Origin: G963702155 sp963702155
GTDB lineage: Bacteria > Pseudomonadota > Alphaproteobacteria > Micavibrionales > Micavibrionaceae
Direction of reading: 5' to 3'
Length of the DNA stretch: 64,000 nucleotides
Assembly: GCA_963702155.1 (NCBI GenBank)
Contig: OY969717.1
Coordinates: 1,488,001 to 1,552,000, forward strand
In this document: in pieces, positions 9,491 through 17,921 of the stretch
Numbering within the stretch: position 1 is the first letter of the stretch
Layout of the letters: each line of letters begins with the position of its first letter
Notes under the pieces: model-generated
What the model was told of the DNA's origin: nothing
The model's database searches: none
What the model saw: the letters and a program-made list of their open reading frames with translations, nothing else
Program-made: the position numbers and the translations under genes

Positions 9491-9522
9491 TGATCCATAA
9501 CATGGCATGAACCGAATATAAT
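9491..9522 (+). promoter_or_regulatory. Candidate ECF11 (RpoE/ChrR-type) promoter of the sigma gene
   Basis: TGATCC at 9491-9496 is followed by an 18-base spacer and AATATAAT at 9515-9522. The Rhodobacter sphaeroides sigma-E consensus is TGATCC-N18-TAAGA, so the -35 match is exact while the -10 is only AT-rich. The position just upstream of the sigma gene suggests autoregulation. If transcription starts a few bases after 9522, the GTG at 9525 cannot be the start codon. Confidence 0.6.
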
Positions 9523-9578
9523 ACGTGCAAGGTATAAACAACCCTGCGGCAAAATTTCTTAAAATTGCATTTGAAAAT

Positions 9579-10334
9579 ATGAAAGATTATTTTCAAAATC
9601 TATACACAAGAAAGCAAAATATGTTTATAAACGCATCTATGAGCAGCAATAAAACAACAAAAGCGCCGCCCCCGATGATATCTTCATCGGCCAAATCTGC
9701 TCATATGAAGCACGACCAAATGAGTAATGACAAAGGTCTCAATAATAATATCCCCTCTAACGCTGCGCCTGATTTTAACGCGCTATTGATGGATATAGGA
9801 AAAAATCAAAACCGTACGTCTTTTATTACTCTTTTTGAACATTACGCCCCGCGCATTAAATCTTTTTTGATCAAACGAGGCTTTAACAACGCAACCGCCG
9901 ATGAAATGGCGCAAGAAACAATGCTGACAATCTGGAATAAGGCCGCCGCCTTTGACGTTAAAAAGGCCAGCGCAGGCACGTGGATATATACAATTGCCCG
10001 AAATAAAAGTATCGACTATCTGCGTAAGGAACGCCGCGCCGATACCGTTTCATTTGAACCCTATATGATTGATGAAACAGAAGATGAAAATTCACCTGCG
10101 GATAATACGCAACACACCCAGGAAAAAGATATTATAGAGATGGCAATTAAAAACCTGCCACCTACACAGGCCGATCTGATTTTCAAATCTTTTTTTGAAG
10201 GCAAAACTCATAACGAAATCGCCGATGAAACCGGCATCGCGCTCGGCACGGTAAAATCTCGTATCCGTTTAGCATTGGAACGATTGCGTGGCGATAAACA
10301 AATCAAGGATTTAGAAATAGAGGGCATGGCATGA
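9579..10334 (+). CDS. ECF sigma factor (ECF11/RpoE-like)
   Basis: An RNA polymerase sigma factor with about 85 non-conserved residues before the sigma domains. Region 2 is visible as FEHYAPRIKSFLIKRGF, then ADEMAQETMLTIWNKA and TWIYTIARNKSIDYLRKERR. Region 4 has NLPPTQADLIF and the helix-turn-helix NEIADETGIALGTVKSRIR. The pairing with a ChrR-like gene overlapping its end by 4 bases (ATGA) indicates the ECF11 group, which responds to singlet oxygen in Rhodobacter. The start is uncertain: the frame is open from GTG 9525, with ATGs at 9579, 9621 and 9639. I chose 9579 because a candidate promoter ends at 9522. Confidence 0.9.
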   Translation: MKDYFQNLYTRKQNMFINASMSSNKTTKAPPPMISSSAKSAHMKHDQMSNDKGLNNNIPSNAAPDFNALLMDIGKNQNRTSFITLFEHYAPRIKSFLIKRGFNNATADEMAQETMLTIWNKAAAFDVKKASAGTWIYTIARNKSIDYLRKERRADTVSFEPYMIDETEDENSPADNTQHTQEKDIIEMAIKNLPPTQADLIFKSFFEGKTHNEIADETGIALGTVKSRIRLALERLRGDKQIKDLEIEGMA

Positions 10335-11080
10335 CCAGTATATCCAGCGCCCAAAACCCAAACTATGAAATCCTGCTAATGGAATATGCCGCCGGAAATC
10401 TTGATCTAGCACAACAAGCCGTGATCCGCGCACACCTTCATTTTTCCGCCCTTGCCCGTGATATGGTGCGCCATTATGAACATCTTGGCGGCGCGGTGAT
10501 GGAGCAATATGCCGAGCCGATAGCAATGAGTATTAATAGTTTGAATAACGTGCTCTCAATGCTGGATAAACAAGCGTCGAGCCAGCATAATACAGCCCAC
10601 AAAAATCAAGATGGAGCGTCCAAAAATTCTGACAAAAAAATGCAGACGCCGCGCGCTTTAAGAGAACTGGATCTCCCCCAAAGCTTGATTGATACAATCA
10701 TTGCGGAAAAGGCGCTTCAAATGCGATGGCGCAAGGAACGTCAAGGGTTACGCATTGCCGCCCTTCCCATTGATTGCCAAACCAGCCGCACACAAATTTA
10801 CAAACTCGGCCCCGGTTTTTATGTGGCGCGTAAACAAAAACCACAGCCAAAGCCAAGGCCAAAAATAGAAATCACGCTTGTCTTAAAAGGCGGCCTCCAC
10901 GATGAGTATGGCGAATACACGCGCGGCGACCTTCGCATTACAGAAAGTCATGATCAATCTCCTGAAAGCGAAGCCTGCAAACAAAACGGGTGCGTATACG
11001 TGCGCGTAACGCCAAGAGATAGAAAAGAGCCCGAACCACAAAATCCATGGCTGGCTTTAATAGATACACTAAAAAGATAA
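10331..11080 (+). CDS. ChrR-like anti-sigma factor with degenerate metal sites
   Basis: 249 residues, translationally coupled to the sigma gene by a 4-base overlap. The N-terminal anti-sigma domain follows ChrR (LLMEYAAGNL, then an AHLHF helix, then HLGGAVMEQ). The C-terminal half is cupin-like (IEITLVLKGG, GEYTRGDLRI). In ChrR the zinc ligands are one early His plus H-x3-C-x2-C. Here the equivalents are Pro10, His35, Ser39 and Ala42, so three of four are lost. The cupin HxHxxxE cluster reads K, R and E, leaving Glu and possibly a later His. It therefore probably binds its sigma factor without the usual zinc and senses something differently. The family assignment is good; the signal is unknown. 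Confidence 0.82.
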   Translation: MTSISSAQNPNYEILLMEYAAGNLDLAQQAVIRAHLHFSALARDMVRHYEHLGGAVMEQYAEPIAMSINSLNNVLSMLDKQASSQHNTAHKNQDGASKNSDKKMQTPRALRELDLPQSLIDTIIAEKALQMRWRKERQGLRIAALPIDCQTSRTQIYKLGPGFYVARKQKPQPKPRPKIEITLVLKGGLHDEYGEYTRGDLRITESHDQSPESEACKQNGCVYVRVTPRDRKEPEPQNPWLALIDTLKR

Positions 11081-11107
11081 TCAAATTTGATAGTATAAAA
11101 TAACTGC

Positions 11108-11653
11108 TTAAGTTCGGATTTTCCGGCGTGTCATGCCATATGGCTTTTTAATCTCGAACGCGCCCAATTCTTCGACACTAGGTCCGCCAGCTTTAACCGG
11201 ACGCGCGGCATAACGGCCAAGCGAAATCATACGATCATACATCACAATCGCCGCGGCTACCCCGACATTCACACAAAATTTCATTGGAATTTTAATAACA
11301 TGATCGCACCGCGCTATGGCCGCATCGGATAAATTCCCCATTTCAGGTCCTAAGATATAGGCCGCCCTTTGCGGATGACGAAAACTGGGGAGATCGACTG
11401 AATCTTCTATCAATTCAACCCCAACCAGCGCGCATCCCGCAGGCAGCGCCAAATCCTCGGTACGTTCATATTCATAATACGGCATATGCTCAAAAGAATC
11501 AGACGTATCAGAAACACGTAGGGCATCAATATTAACCGCTGGGGCAATCGTAAAAAAGAATTGCGCGCCAAATGAATGCGCCGATCGTGCAATCGTGCCT
11601 ACATTTTGCTCTTTACTGATTTGCTCAACCCCAACCCCGAAATATCCACGCAT
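11108..11653 (-). CDS. TrmH/SpoU family RNA methyltransferase
   Basis: 181 residues of SPOUT (trefoil-knot) fold. Motif 1 is NVGTIARSAHSFGA. Motif 2 is YILGPEMGNLSD and motif 3 is IPMKFCVNVGVAAAIVMYDR, where most relatives have SLNVSVA after IPM. Such enzymes 2'-O-methylate ribose in tRNA or rRNA using S-adenosylmethionine; the substrate cannot be read from the sequence. It is convergent with the anti-sigma gene. Confidence 0.88.
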   Translation of the reverse strand: MRGYFGVGVEQISKEQNVGTIARSAHSFGAQFFFTIAPAVNIDALRVSDTSDSFEHMPYYEYERTEDLALPAGCALVGVELIEDSVDLPSFRHPQRAAYILGPEMGNLSDAAIARCDHVIKIPMKFCVNVGVAAAIVMYDRMISLGRYAARPVKAGGPSVEELGAFEIKKPYGMTRRKIRT

Positions 11654-11673
11654 AGAAACCCTCTCTCAAATTG

Positions 11674-11742
11674 TTATCTTGAGGCGTAGCCGAAAGATCT
11701 AGTATTTGCAAAAAGATTCTTCACTAAAACTCTAAAATGACA
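11674..11742. repeat. Intergenic palindromic (REP-like) element
   Basis: A 69-base imperfect inverted repeat between two minus-strand genes. The left arm has ATCTTGAGGCGTAGCCGAAA then GATCT; the right arm has AGATTCTTCACT and AAAATGACATT, which read as a degenerate reverse complement. The wording closely resembles dispersed dyad elements seen between genes in several bacterial lineages, with arms of the type TGTCATCTTGAG...GAAAGATCT and AGATTCTTC...AATGACA. Only one copy lies in this window. It may act in RNA folding or termination for the SpoU or GNAT transcripts. Confidence 0.6.
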
Positions 11743-11816
11743 TTAAAAAGATACACCTATGGCCTTTATAAAAACACTCTGCCATAGAACAAACAAAAAT
11801 GTCAAGGAATTTTTTC

Positions 11817-12329
11817 CTATAAATTTTTTATCATAGCAATACGTTTATAAGAAGCGAGCGCATTACACTTCTCTTCTTCGTGTAAAGATTTAAGTTCAGG
11901 CCATCTTTGATCAAAAGCAAACTTTTTAAATCCTAAACTTTCATAGAAAGGCGCGTTGAAAGGCAAATCAGAAAAAGTCGTAAGTGTTACAAAAGTATAG
12001 CCTCTTTCCTTGGCCTCTTGAAAAGCATGATCCAATAAACTTCTTCCAAATCCTTGCCCAGAATGTTTGTAAGCTACTGATACTTCTTTGAGGTACGCCT
12101 GATTATCTATTTTAATGATCACACAAAAACCAACAGCTTCGTGATTTTTATCAGCGATAAGAATAATAGAATCTGATGATAAATTTTTATAAAAAGAGAC
12201 AGGAAGTGCCTGCATATTCAGAACATCTTGATATCCAAACTCAACAAATGCTTGCGCCGCATCTTCCTCTAAAGCGGGTAAATTAACAAAATCATCAGGT
12301 GTCGCATTTCTTATGTTTATTTTAGTCAT
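11817..12329 (-). CDS. GNAT family N-acetyltransferase
   Basis: 170 residues. The acetyl-CoA-binding motif A is visible as SGQGFGRSLLDHAFQEA, followed by GYTFVTLTT and the C-terminal FYESLGFKKF typical of GNATs. The N-terminus INIRNATPDDFVNL is a standard GNAT strand-helix start. The substrate is unknown. The base composition appears more AT-rich than its neighbours. Confidence 0.88.
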   Translation of the reverse strand: MTKINIRNATPDDFVNLPALEEDAAQAFVEFGYQDVLNMQALPVSFYKNLSSDSIILIADKNHEAVGFCVIIKIDNQAYLKEVSVAYKHSGQGFGRSLLDHAFQEAKERGYTFVTLTTFSDLPFNAPFYESLGFKKFAFDQRWPELKSLHEEEKCNALASYKRIAMIKNL

Positions 12330-12352
12330 ATCGATTTAATTACAACATTCTT

Positions 12353-14440
12353 TTAGCTATATCTCTCCGCCAAATCCGCGCCTGTACGTATATAAAAATC
12401 ACATAAACCACCCCCATAAAGTGATTTATTTTTAATATCTTGTCCATTTATGGCCTTTTTAATTACAACCTCTGCCGTTTTCCCGTTCGGTGTTTTCAAA
12501 ACCCCCGGACAAGCCAGAATTTTCGTTGGAATAGCGTACGGTGTCACATTGTTTTTAATTGCCAGACAGATTGCTTTTTGCAAATCTGCAGGCACTTCAT
12601 CCGCCCCGCTTTTTAACTTCAAAAATAAAATCGTAATCGCTTGAGAGTTATCAGGTCTTTTAAAATCAACGGCTGCCGCCTCTTCAATCTGGTCTTTAAA
12701 GACATCAAGTTGCTTGTAAATCGTACTCGCACCAATACGTACACCATTTTGGTTGAGCGTTGCATCAGAACGCCCCACAATAATCAACTGCCCCTGTGCC
12801 GTACGTATAATAGAATCACCATGCCGCCAGACATAACGCCCCGGATAATGCCGGAAATACTCATCCGTATAACGTTCCCCGTCCTGATCGTCCAAAAACC
12901 GAAACGGCATAGATGGAAATGCATTCACACAAACCAGCTCCCCCGCCTCATCAATGGGCGCATCAGAACCATCTTCATTCCAGACACGTACATCCATCCC
13001 CAAAACCGGCGCATTAATTTGCCCCGCATAGGTTGGCGTCATCGGATTACCCGAAACAAAACATCCAACAATATCCGTTCCGCCGGAAATGGGGGAAATT
13101 TTGACATCCCTCTTAACGCATTCATGAATATAGGAAAATCCCTTGGGCGGCAAAACTGCACCCGTTGATAAAACCATACGTAAAGTAGAAAGGTCATATT
13201 TATCTTTTGGTGAAATGCCATGATCTTGAAAACTAAGTAAAAGCGGTGCAGCGGATCCATGATGTGTACACCCGTTACGCGCCGTAAAATCCCACTGCGC
13301 ATACAAATCCGGATAGGCCGGCGACCCGTCATAAAGCATAATAGACGCGCCCACAGCAAGCCCGCTAACCAGCCAATTCCACATCATCCAACTTGGCGTG
13401 GCATGGTAAAAAATATGATCCTCTGCGCGTACGTCCGCATGAAATATATATTCTGATAAATGCTTTAATAAAATGCCGCCGGATGAATGCTCAAAACATT
13501 TTGGCTTGCCCGTACTGCCCGAAGAAAATAAAATATAAAGCGGATGATTAAAATCATGTCGTTTAAATTTTATTATTTCTGGCTTAATGTGGCCAATAAA
13601 ATCATTGAATTGAAGGAGCTTATCAGAATCTTGTGTATTTGAAACGGTATTTGGATAGGTATAAGAATTTTCCGAATTTTGCTCTCCACTGATCAATTTT
13701 TCAGGCGGCATTATAATAATGCGTTCAATACAGGGAAGCGCCTGTATAATTTTAACCGCAACATCCGTACGGCTAATTGTTTTTTTACCGTGAATATATG
13801 CTGCTCCCATGATCATAATCTTTGGGTTGGCTTGCTCAAAACGTCCGATTAAATCATCCGCACCCATCTCCATACCGGCGGAACAAAACACCGCGCCTAT
13901 ATTGGACGCCGCAAGTAGTATATATATAGCCTGCGGCACATTGGGCAGGTAAACACCAACCGTATCGCCTTTTTTAATGCCCGCCTGCTCCAGCGCTTGT
14001 TGCCATATACTCACTTCATCATAAAGGGTTTGCCACGTGATAAGTGTGTCTTTTTTATCCTGCGTACACCAGAAAATCGCCGTTCCATCAGGTTTTTCCT
14101 GAACATGTTTTAAAATATTTTCGGCATAGCTGATTTTGGAATCATTAAAGAACCGCGCCCAAGGTACATGATCTATTTTGCTTATAACGGCATCACCCTT
14201 ATCGCCTTTAATATTGGCAAAATCCCAGACCGCGCTCCAAAAACTTTCCAAATTTTCAATAGACCAATCATGCAGCGCCTCATACGTATTAAAAACAGGC
14301 GTGCCACGCGTTTTCAAAAACTGAATAAAATCATAAATACGCGTGTTTTCAATATGATGCGGCGACCAAAGCACTTTGTTCTCGTCACCATCATTGTGAT
14401 CGCCGGCATTTTCGTTATCATGATTATCTGCTATGTTCAT
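12353..14440 (-). CDS. Acetoacetyl-CoA synthetase (acetoacetate-CoA ligase)
   Basis: 695 residues, within the 650-700 typical of the family. The ANL adenylating-enzyme motifs are present: the P-loop FSSGSTGKPKCFEH, the A5-like ISPISGGTDIVG that is distinctive for acetoacetate-CoA ligases, YPGRYVWRHGD, NQNGVRIGASTIY, and the A10 segment with the catalytic Lys in KTPNGKTAE. It activates acetoacetate with ATP and CoA, feeding ketone bodies or polyhydroxybutyrate breakdown products back to acetyl-CoA. The ~80-residue N-terminal cap is also typical. No partner genes are adjacent. Confidence 0.93.
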   Translation of the reverse strand: MNIADNHDNENAGDHNDGDENKVLWSPHHIENTRIYDFIQFLKTRGTPVFNTYEALHDWSIENLESFWSAVWDFANIKGDKGDAVISKIDHVPWARFFNDSKISYAENILKHVQEKPDGTAIFWCTQDKKDTLITWQTLYDEVSIWQQALEQAGIKKGDTVGVYLPNVPQAIYILLAASNIGAVFCSAGMEMGADDLIGRFEQANPKIMIMGAAYIHGKKTISRTDVAVKIIQALPCIERIIIMPPEKLISGEQNSENSYTYPNTVSNTQDSDKLLQFNDFIGHIKPEIIKFKRHDFNHPLYILFSSGSTGKPKCFEHSSGGILLKHLSEYIFHADVRAEDHIFYHATPSWMMWNWLVSGLAVGASIMLYDGSPAYPDLYAQWDFTARNGCTHHGSAAPLLLSFQDHGISPKDKYDLSTLRMVLSTGAVLPPKGFSYIHECVKRDVKISPISGGTDIVGCFVSGNPMTPTYAGQINAPVLGMDVRVWNEDGSDAPIDEAGELVCVNAFPSMPFRFLDDQDGERYTDEYFRHYPGRYVWRHGDSIIRTAQGQLIIVGRSDATLNQNGVRIGASTIYKQLDVFKDQIEEAAAVDFKRPDNSQAITILFLKLKSGADEVPADLQKAICLAIKNNVTPYAIPTKILACPGVLKTPNGKTAEVVIKKAINGQDIKNKSLYGGGLCDFYIRTGADLAERYS

Positions 14441-14545
14441 ATAAATCGGACTCTGGGCTTAAATATATTAAAGAAAATGTAACATTATCGAAGGACTCCG
14501 CGAATTGGGTCGTATAAACAATAAATCATTACGGATTAAAAATAA

Positions 14546-16783
14546 ATGAACGTCTTTTCTGCGCGCATGCTGGTTATGAACTTTCTGATCGCTTTAATGC
14601 TTATATTCACACATATAGCAGCAAGCCATGCGGAAGAAAAAACGCCGGAAAAAATTGTACAGCTAGAGATTTTGCTGGAGAAAAACAAGATCAGCGCAGG
14701 TGAAACCATTACGGTTGCACTTAAACAAGACATTTACCCCAAATGGCATACATATTGGATAAATCCGGGTGATTCGGGCGCGCCCACCCGTATTAAATGG
14801 ACTCTGCCCGAAGGCTTTGAAATCGGCGAGATAATGTGGCCCGCCCCTGAAAAAATTCCCTATGGCCCGCTTTTGAATTATGGCTATGAAAATACAGTGG
14901 TTTTTCCGCAAACCCTGACCGCACCTGCCGATTATGACGGCGCGCCTATAGCACTATTGGCCGATATCGAATTGCTGGTTTGCGAAGAGGAATGCATTCC
15001 CGAATTTGATGAAATTTCATTTACGCTGAACGATACAGAAAACGTTGTAAATGAAAAAGTAATCGTGGCTCCTGATATTATAGAAGTAGCCGTCGCAACC
15101 CTCCCGGTTCCGGTGGATTGGACTGTTACGGTGAGTAAGGATCAAACCCGCGCCGAATATATTTTTGGTCAAGATACTCTTCAAACCCTTAAAAATGCAG
15201 GCATCGATTTTACAAAAGCCGCCTTTGAAGTTATGCCCGCAGATTGGGGCATTGTACAAAATGCCGCGTCCACAACATTTATTTTAAAAAATGGAGTGCT
15301 ACAAATCCGTCAGGCCGCCGATAGTCGGGACATATCAACCTTAGGGAAAACAGGAGGCCTGCTACGTATTACCGAAAATGGCGTATATAAACCGGTCAGC
15401 TATAAATTCTCCGCCGATATCAAAACCAAAAACACCGCGCTAGCGGCTCTTGAAAACGCGGATAACATATCTGCAAATCAATCTAGCCAAAGCATAGAAA
15501 TAGAAAATACGCCCATAAAATCGGCCGCTATCTCGCCTGATATTTCTATTATCGATGCGCTTATTTATGCCTTTTTAGGCGGGCTGGTTCTAAATCTTAT
15601 GCCATGCGTATTTCCTGTACTCTCTATAAAAGCGCTCACCCTTGTAAAAATCGCCGAAAAACACCCCGCACAAGCCAAAATCCATGGCTTAAGCTACACA
15701 TCAGGTGTCATACTCAGCTTTATTGCAATTGCCGCGGTTCTAATAGCCCTAAAACTTGGCGGGGCAAGCATAGGCTGGGGCTTTCAGCTTCAAAACCCTA
15801 TCGTTGTAACGCTTCTTGCATATCTAATATTTTTACTGGGGCTAAATATGGGCGGATTTTTTGAAATTCCGTCCGGCTTCGCTAATGTTGGCGGCAAGCT
15901 TGCCAACGCGCATGGATATACCGGTTCATTTTTCACCGGCATACTCGCTACTTTAGTCGCAACACCGTGCACCGCGCCCTTTATGGGGGTCGCAATCGGC
16001 TTTGCGTTAGTGCAAACCATTCCAGTAAATCTTGGTATCTTTGCCGCTCTAGGCTTTGGCTTGGCCGCGCCCTATTTGCTTATCTCCCTCATTCCCGCGC
16101 TTCAAAAGGCGCTACCAAAACCGGGCGCGTGGATGGAAACCTTTCGCCAACTCTTGGCCTTCCCGCTCATCGCATCTGCAGCATGGTTAGGCTGGGTTTT
16201 AAGCCAGCAAGCCGGATCAACAGGCGTTTTAGGTCTGCTATTCGGTGCAGTCGCACTCGCGTTTGGTATATGGCTTTTAAAACATCAGCCCCGTAACATG
16301 GCTGGAAAAACACTGGTTATACTTCTTGCAATAATAGCGCTGCTCGCGCCAATCGCCCTCCTCCCGCTCAGCACACAAAGCTCGGTTAAGGCTTTACAAA
16401 CAAATGCCGGCGAGACATCAGTACAAAAATTTGGTGAGGCCTACAGCAATGAAAAGTTGGAAGCTTTATTACAAGGCAATGACCCGATTTTTGTCGAAAT
16501 GACCGCCGCATGGTGTATAACATGCAAGGTTAACCACGCCGTAGCTATTAACATAGATTCCACTAAAACCGCCTTTGCACAAAATAACGTGCAATATCTC
16601 ATAGGAGATTGGACAAATTACAATAAAAACATCACTGAATTTTTAAACCGCTATGGACGAAACGGCGTACCCGTCTATGTATATTATGGGCCACGCGATC
16701 TAAATGGTGAAAGGCCCAAGGAACAAGTTCTACCTCAAATTCTGACCCCTGGATTGTTAAGCGATCTTGTGTCTGAAAAGTAA
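14546..16783 (+). CDS. DsbD/ScsB-like thiol:disulfide reductase
   Basis: 745 residues in three parts. After a signal peptide (about 1-29), the DsbD-alpha-like periplasmic domain contains YWINPGDSGAPTRIKW and the Cys pair VCEEECIPE. The membrane domain (about 335-625) has the two conserved Cys loops MPCVFPVLSIK and TPCTAPFMG. The C-terminal thioredoxin domain has AAWCITCK. This architecture passes electrons from cytosolic thioredoxin to periplasmic partners. The domain type is closer to ScsB of Caulobacter and Proteus than to E. coli DsbD. The next gene, a periplasmic redoxin 53 bases downstream, is a likely partner. Confidence 0.92.
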   Translation: MNVFSARMLVMNFLIALMLIFTHIAASHAEEKTPEKIVQLEILLEKNKISAGETITVALKQDIYPKWHTYWINPGDSGAPTRIKWTLPEGFEIGEIMWPAPEKIPYGPLLNYGYENTVVFPQTLTAPADYDGAPIALLADIELLVCEEECIPEFDEISFTLNDTENVVNEKVIVAPDIIEVAVATLPVPVDWTVTVSKDQTRAEYIFGQDTLQTLKNAGIDFTKAAFEVMPADWGIVQNAASTTFILKNGVLQIRQAADSRDISTLGKTGGLLRITENGVYKPVSYKFSADIKTKNTALAALENADNISANQSSQSIEIENTPIKSAAISPDISIIDALIYAFLGGLVLNLMPCVFPVLSIKALTLVKIAEKHPAQAKIHGLSYTSGVILSFIAIAAVLIALKLGGASIGWGFQLQNPIVVTLLAYLIFLLGLNMGGFFEIPSGFANVGGKLANAHGYTGSFFTGILATLVATPCTAPFMGVAIGFALVQTIPVNLGIFAALGFGLAAPYLLISLIPALQKALPKPGAWMETFRQLLAFPLIASAAWLGWVLSQQAGSTGVLGLLFGAVALAFGIWLLKHQPRNMAGKTLVILLAIIALLAPIALLPLSTQSSVKALQTNAGETSVQKFGEAYSNEKLEALLQGNDPIFVEMTAAWCITCKVNHAVAINIDSTKTAFAQNNVQYLIGDWTNYNKNITEFLNRYGRNGVPVYVYYGPRDLNGERPKEQVLPQILTPGLLSDLVSEK

Positions 16784-16836
16784 GGATGAAAACCTAAGAG
16801 TAACTTTTAATTCTAATACAATAACAGGAGAAACAC

Positions 16837-17478
16837 ATGATTAAATCTATCTCTAAAACAGCCCAAAACGGTTTCAAGGCGGGGATCTTCGCGCTTGCAT
16901 TCATGGCATTTACTGCACCGGCTATGGCCGCGCCAGTCGTTGGCGAAGCCGCGCCCGTATTCACTGCAACCGATATCGATGGGAATGTTTTTAACCTTGA
17001 AGACCAGAAAGGTAAAATTGTTGTGCTTGAGTGGACAAATCACGAATGTCCGTATGTAATAAAACACTATGACAGCGGCAATATGCAGATGCTCCAAAAC
17101 AAAACCCGTGATATGGGCGATGTAAAATGGGTAACAATCGTATCATCCGCTGAAGGCCGTCAAGGACATACAAGTGCCGAAGATGCCAAGAAAATCATCG
17201 AAGATGCAAAGGCAAACCCAAGTCTTAAAATTCAAGATGCAAGCGGAGAAATTGGCACCATGTATGATGCCAAAACAACACCGCATATGTTTGTAATTGA
17301 TGCAGAAGGCAAGCTTGCCTATGCCGGCGCAATTGATAGTGATTCAAGCCCGCGCGCAGAAAGCATCGAAGGTGCAACAAACTATGTGTTGGCCGCTGTT
17401 GAGAGTTTAAAAGCTGGAGAAACTGTTAAAGTTTCTTCAAGCCAGCCTTATGGGTGCTCTGTCAAATACAATAAATAA
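16837..17478 (+). CDS. Periplasmic thioredoxin/peroxiredoxin-like protein
   Basis: 213 residues with a signal peptide (about 1-31, ending AMAA) and an AhpC/TSA-like redoxin fold. The active-site region is NHECPYVIKHY, with one Cys in place of a CxxC; a second Cys lies near the C-terminus (PYGCSVK). The cis-Pro loop TTPHMFVIDAEG is present. A strong ribosome-binding site (ACAGGAG) precedes the ATG. Proteins of this kind are reduced by ScsB/DsbD-like membrane reductases, so this and the upstream gene probably form a periplasmic peroxide or sulfenate repair pair (inference). Confidence 0.88.
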   Translation: MIKSISKTAQNGFKAGIFALAFMAFTAPAMAAPVVGEAAPVFTATDIDGNVFNLEDQKGKIVVLEWTNHECPYVIKHYDSGNMQMLQNKTRDMGDVKWVTIVSSAEGRQGHTSAEDAKKIIEDAKANPSLKIQDASGEIGTMYDAKTTPHMFVIDAEGKLAYAGAIDSDSSPRAESIEGATNYVLAAVESLKAGETVKVSSSQPYGCSVKYNK

Positions 17479-17498
17479 ATCTATACAAGTTTTTAAGG

Positions 17499-17536
17499 AC
17501 TTCGCCGGTATGCCTATCCATCCGGCGGAGTTTTTT
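17499..17536 (+). terminator. Intrinsic terminator after the redoxin gene
   Basis: A 10-bp stem with one G-T pair, ACTTCGCCGG (17499-17508) with CCGGCGGAGT (17522-17531), has a 13-base loop and is followed by TTTTTT. It closes the DsbD-redoxin operon and may also serve the convergent GNAT gene. Confidence 0.9.
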
Positions 17537-17549
17537 ATGCAATAAAAAA

Positions 17550-17840
17550 TTAGCCCTTCAAATCATCATATTCTGTGTGCCGCTTTAGCCAGTTAGCCGC
17601 GTAGCCACAAATAGGAATGGCCTTTAAATCATGCGAGCGTATATACTGCATCATTGCGTTCATAAAATCTGATGCCGCACCTTTACCGCGCAATACCGGA
17701 TCTGCATGTACATAATCAATATAAACAATATTTTCTTTTATATGCGTACGTGCATACACAGAATGTGAATCACCATCTTTTACAGTAAAGCTTTTCTCAA
17801 AGCGCCCCGTATCTGCATCATATTTAAAACTATCATTCAT
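17550..17840 (-). CDS. YjdJ-type small GNAT N-acetyltransferase
   Basis: A 96-residue minimal GNAT of the Yjdj/NATD1 type. The acetyl-CoA loop is LRGKGAASDFMNAMM, followed by IPICGYAANWLKRH, a C-terminal motif typical of this subfamily (usually P-x-C-x-Y...WL..HPEY). The substrate is unknown. It is convergent with the redoxin gene. Confidence 0.88.
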   Translation of the reverse strand: MNDSFKYDADTGRFEKSFTVKDGDSHSVYARTHIKENIVYIDYVHADPVLRGKGAASDFMNAMMQYIRSHDLKAIPICGYAANWLKRHTEYDDLKG

Positions 17841-17921
17841 AATAAAACTTTATAACAAATCCAACTTATATGTAAGTACACATTTGCTTTTTTAAAACCA
17901 ACACTTTATGAATTTTAGGCT

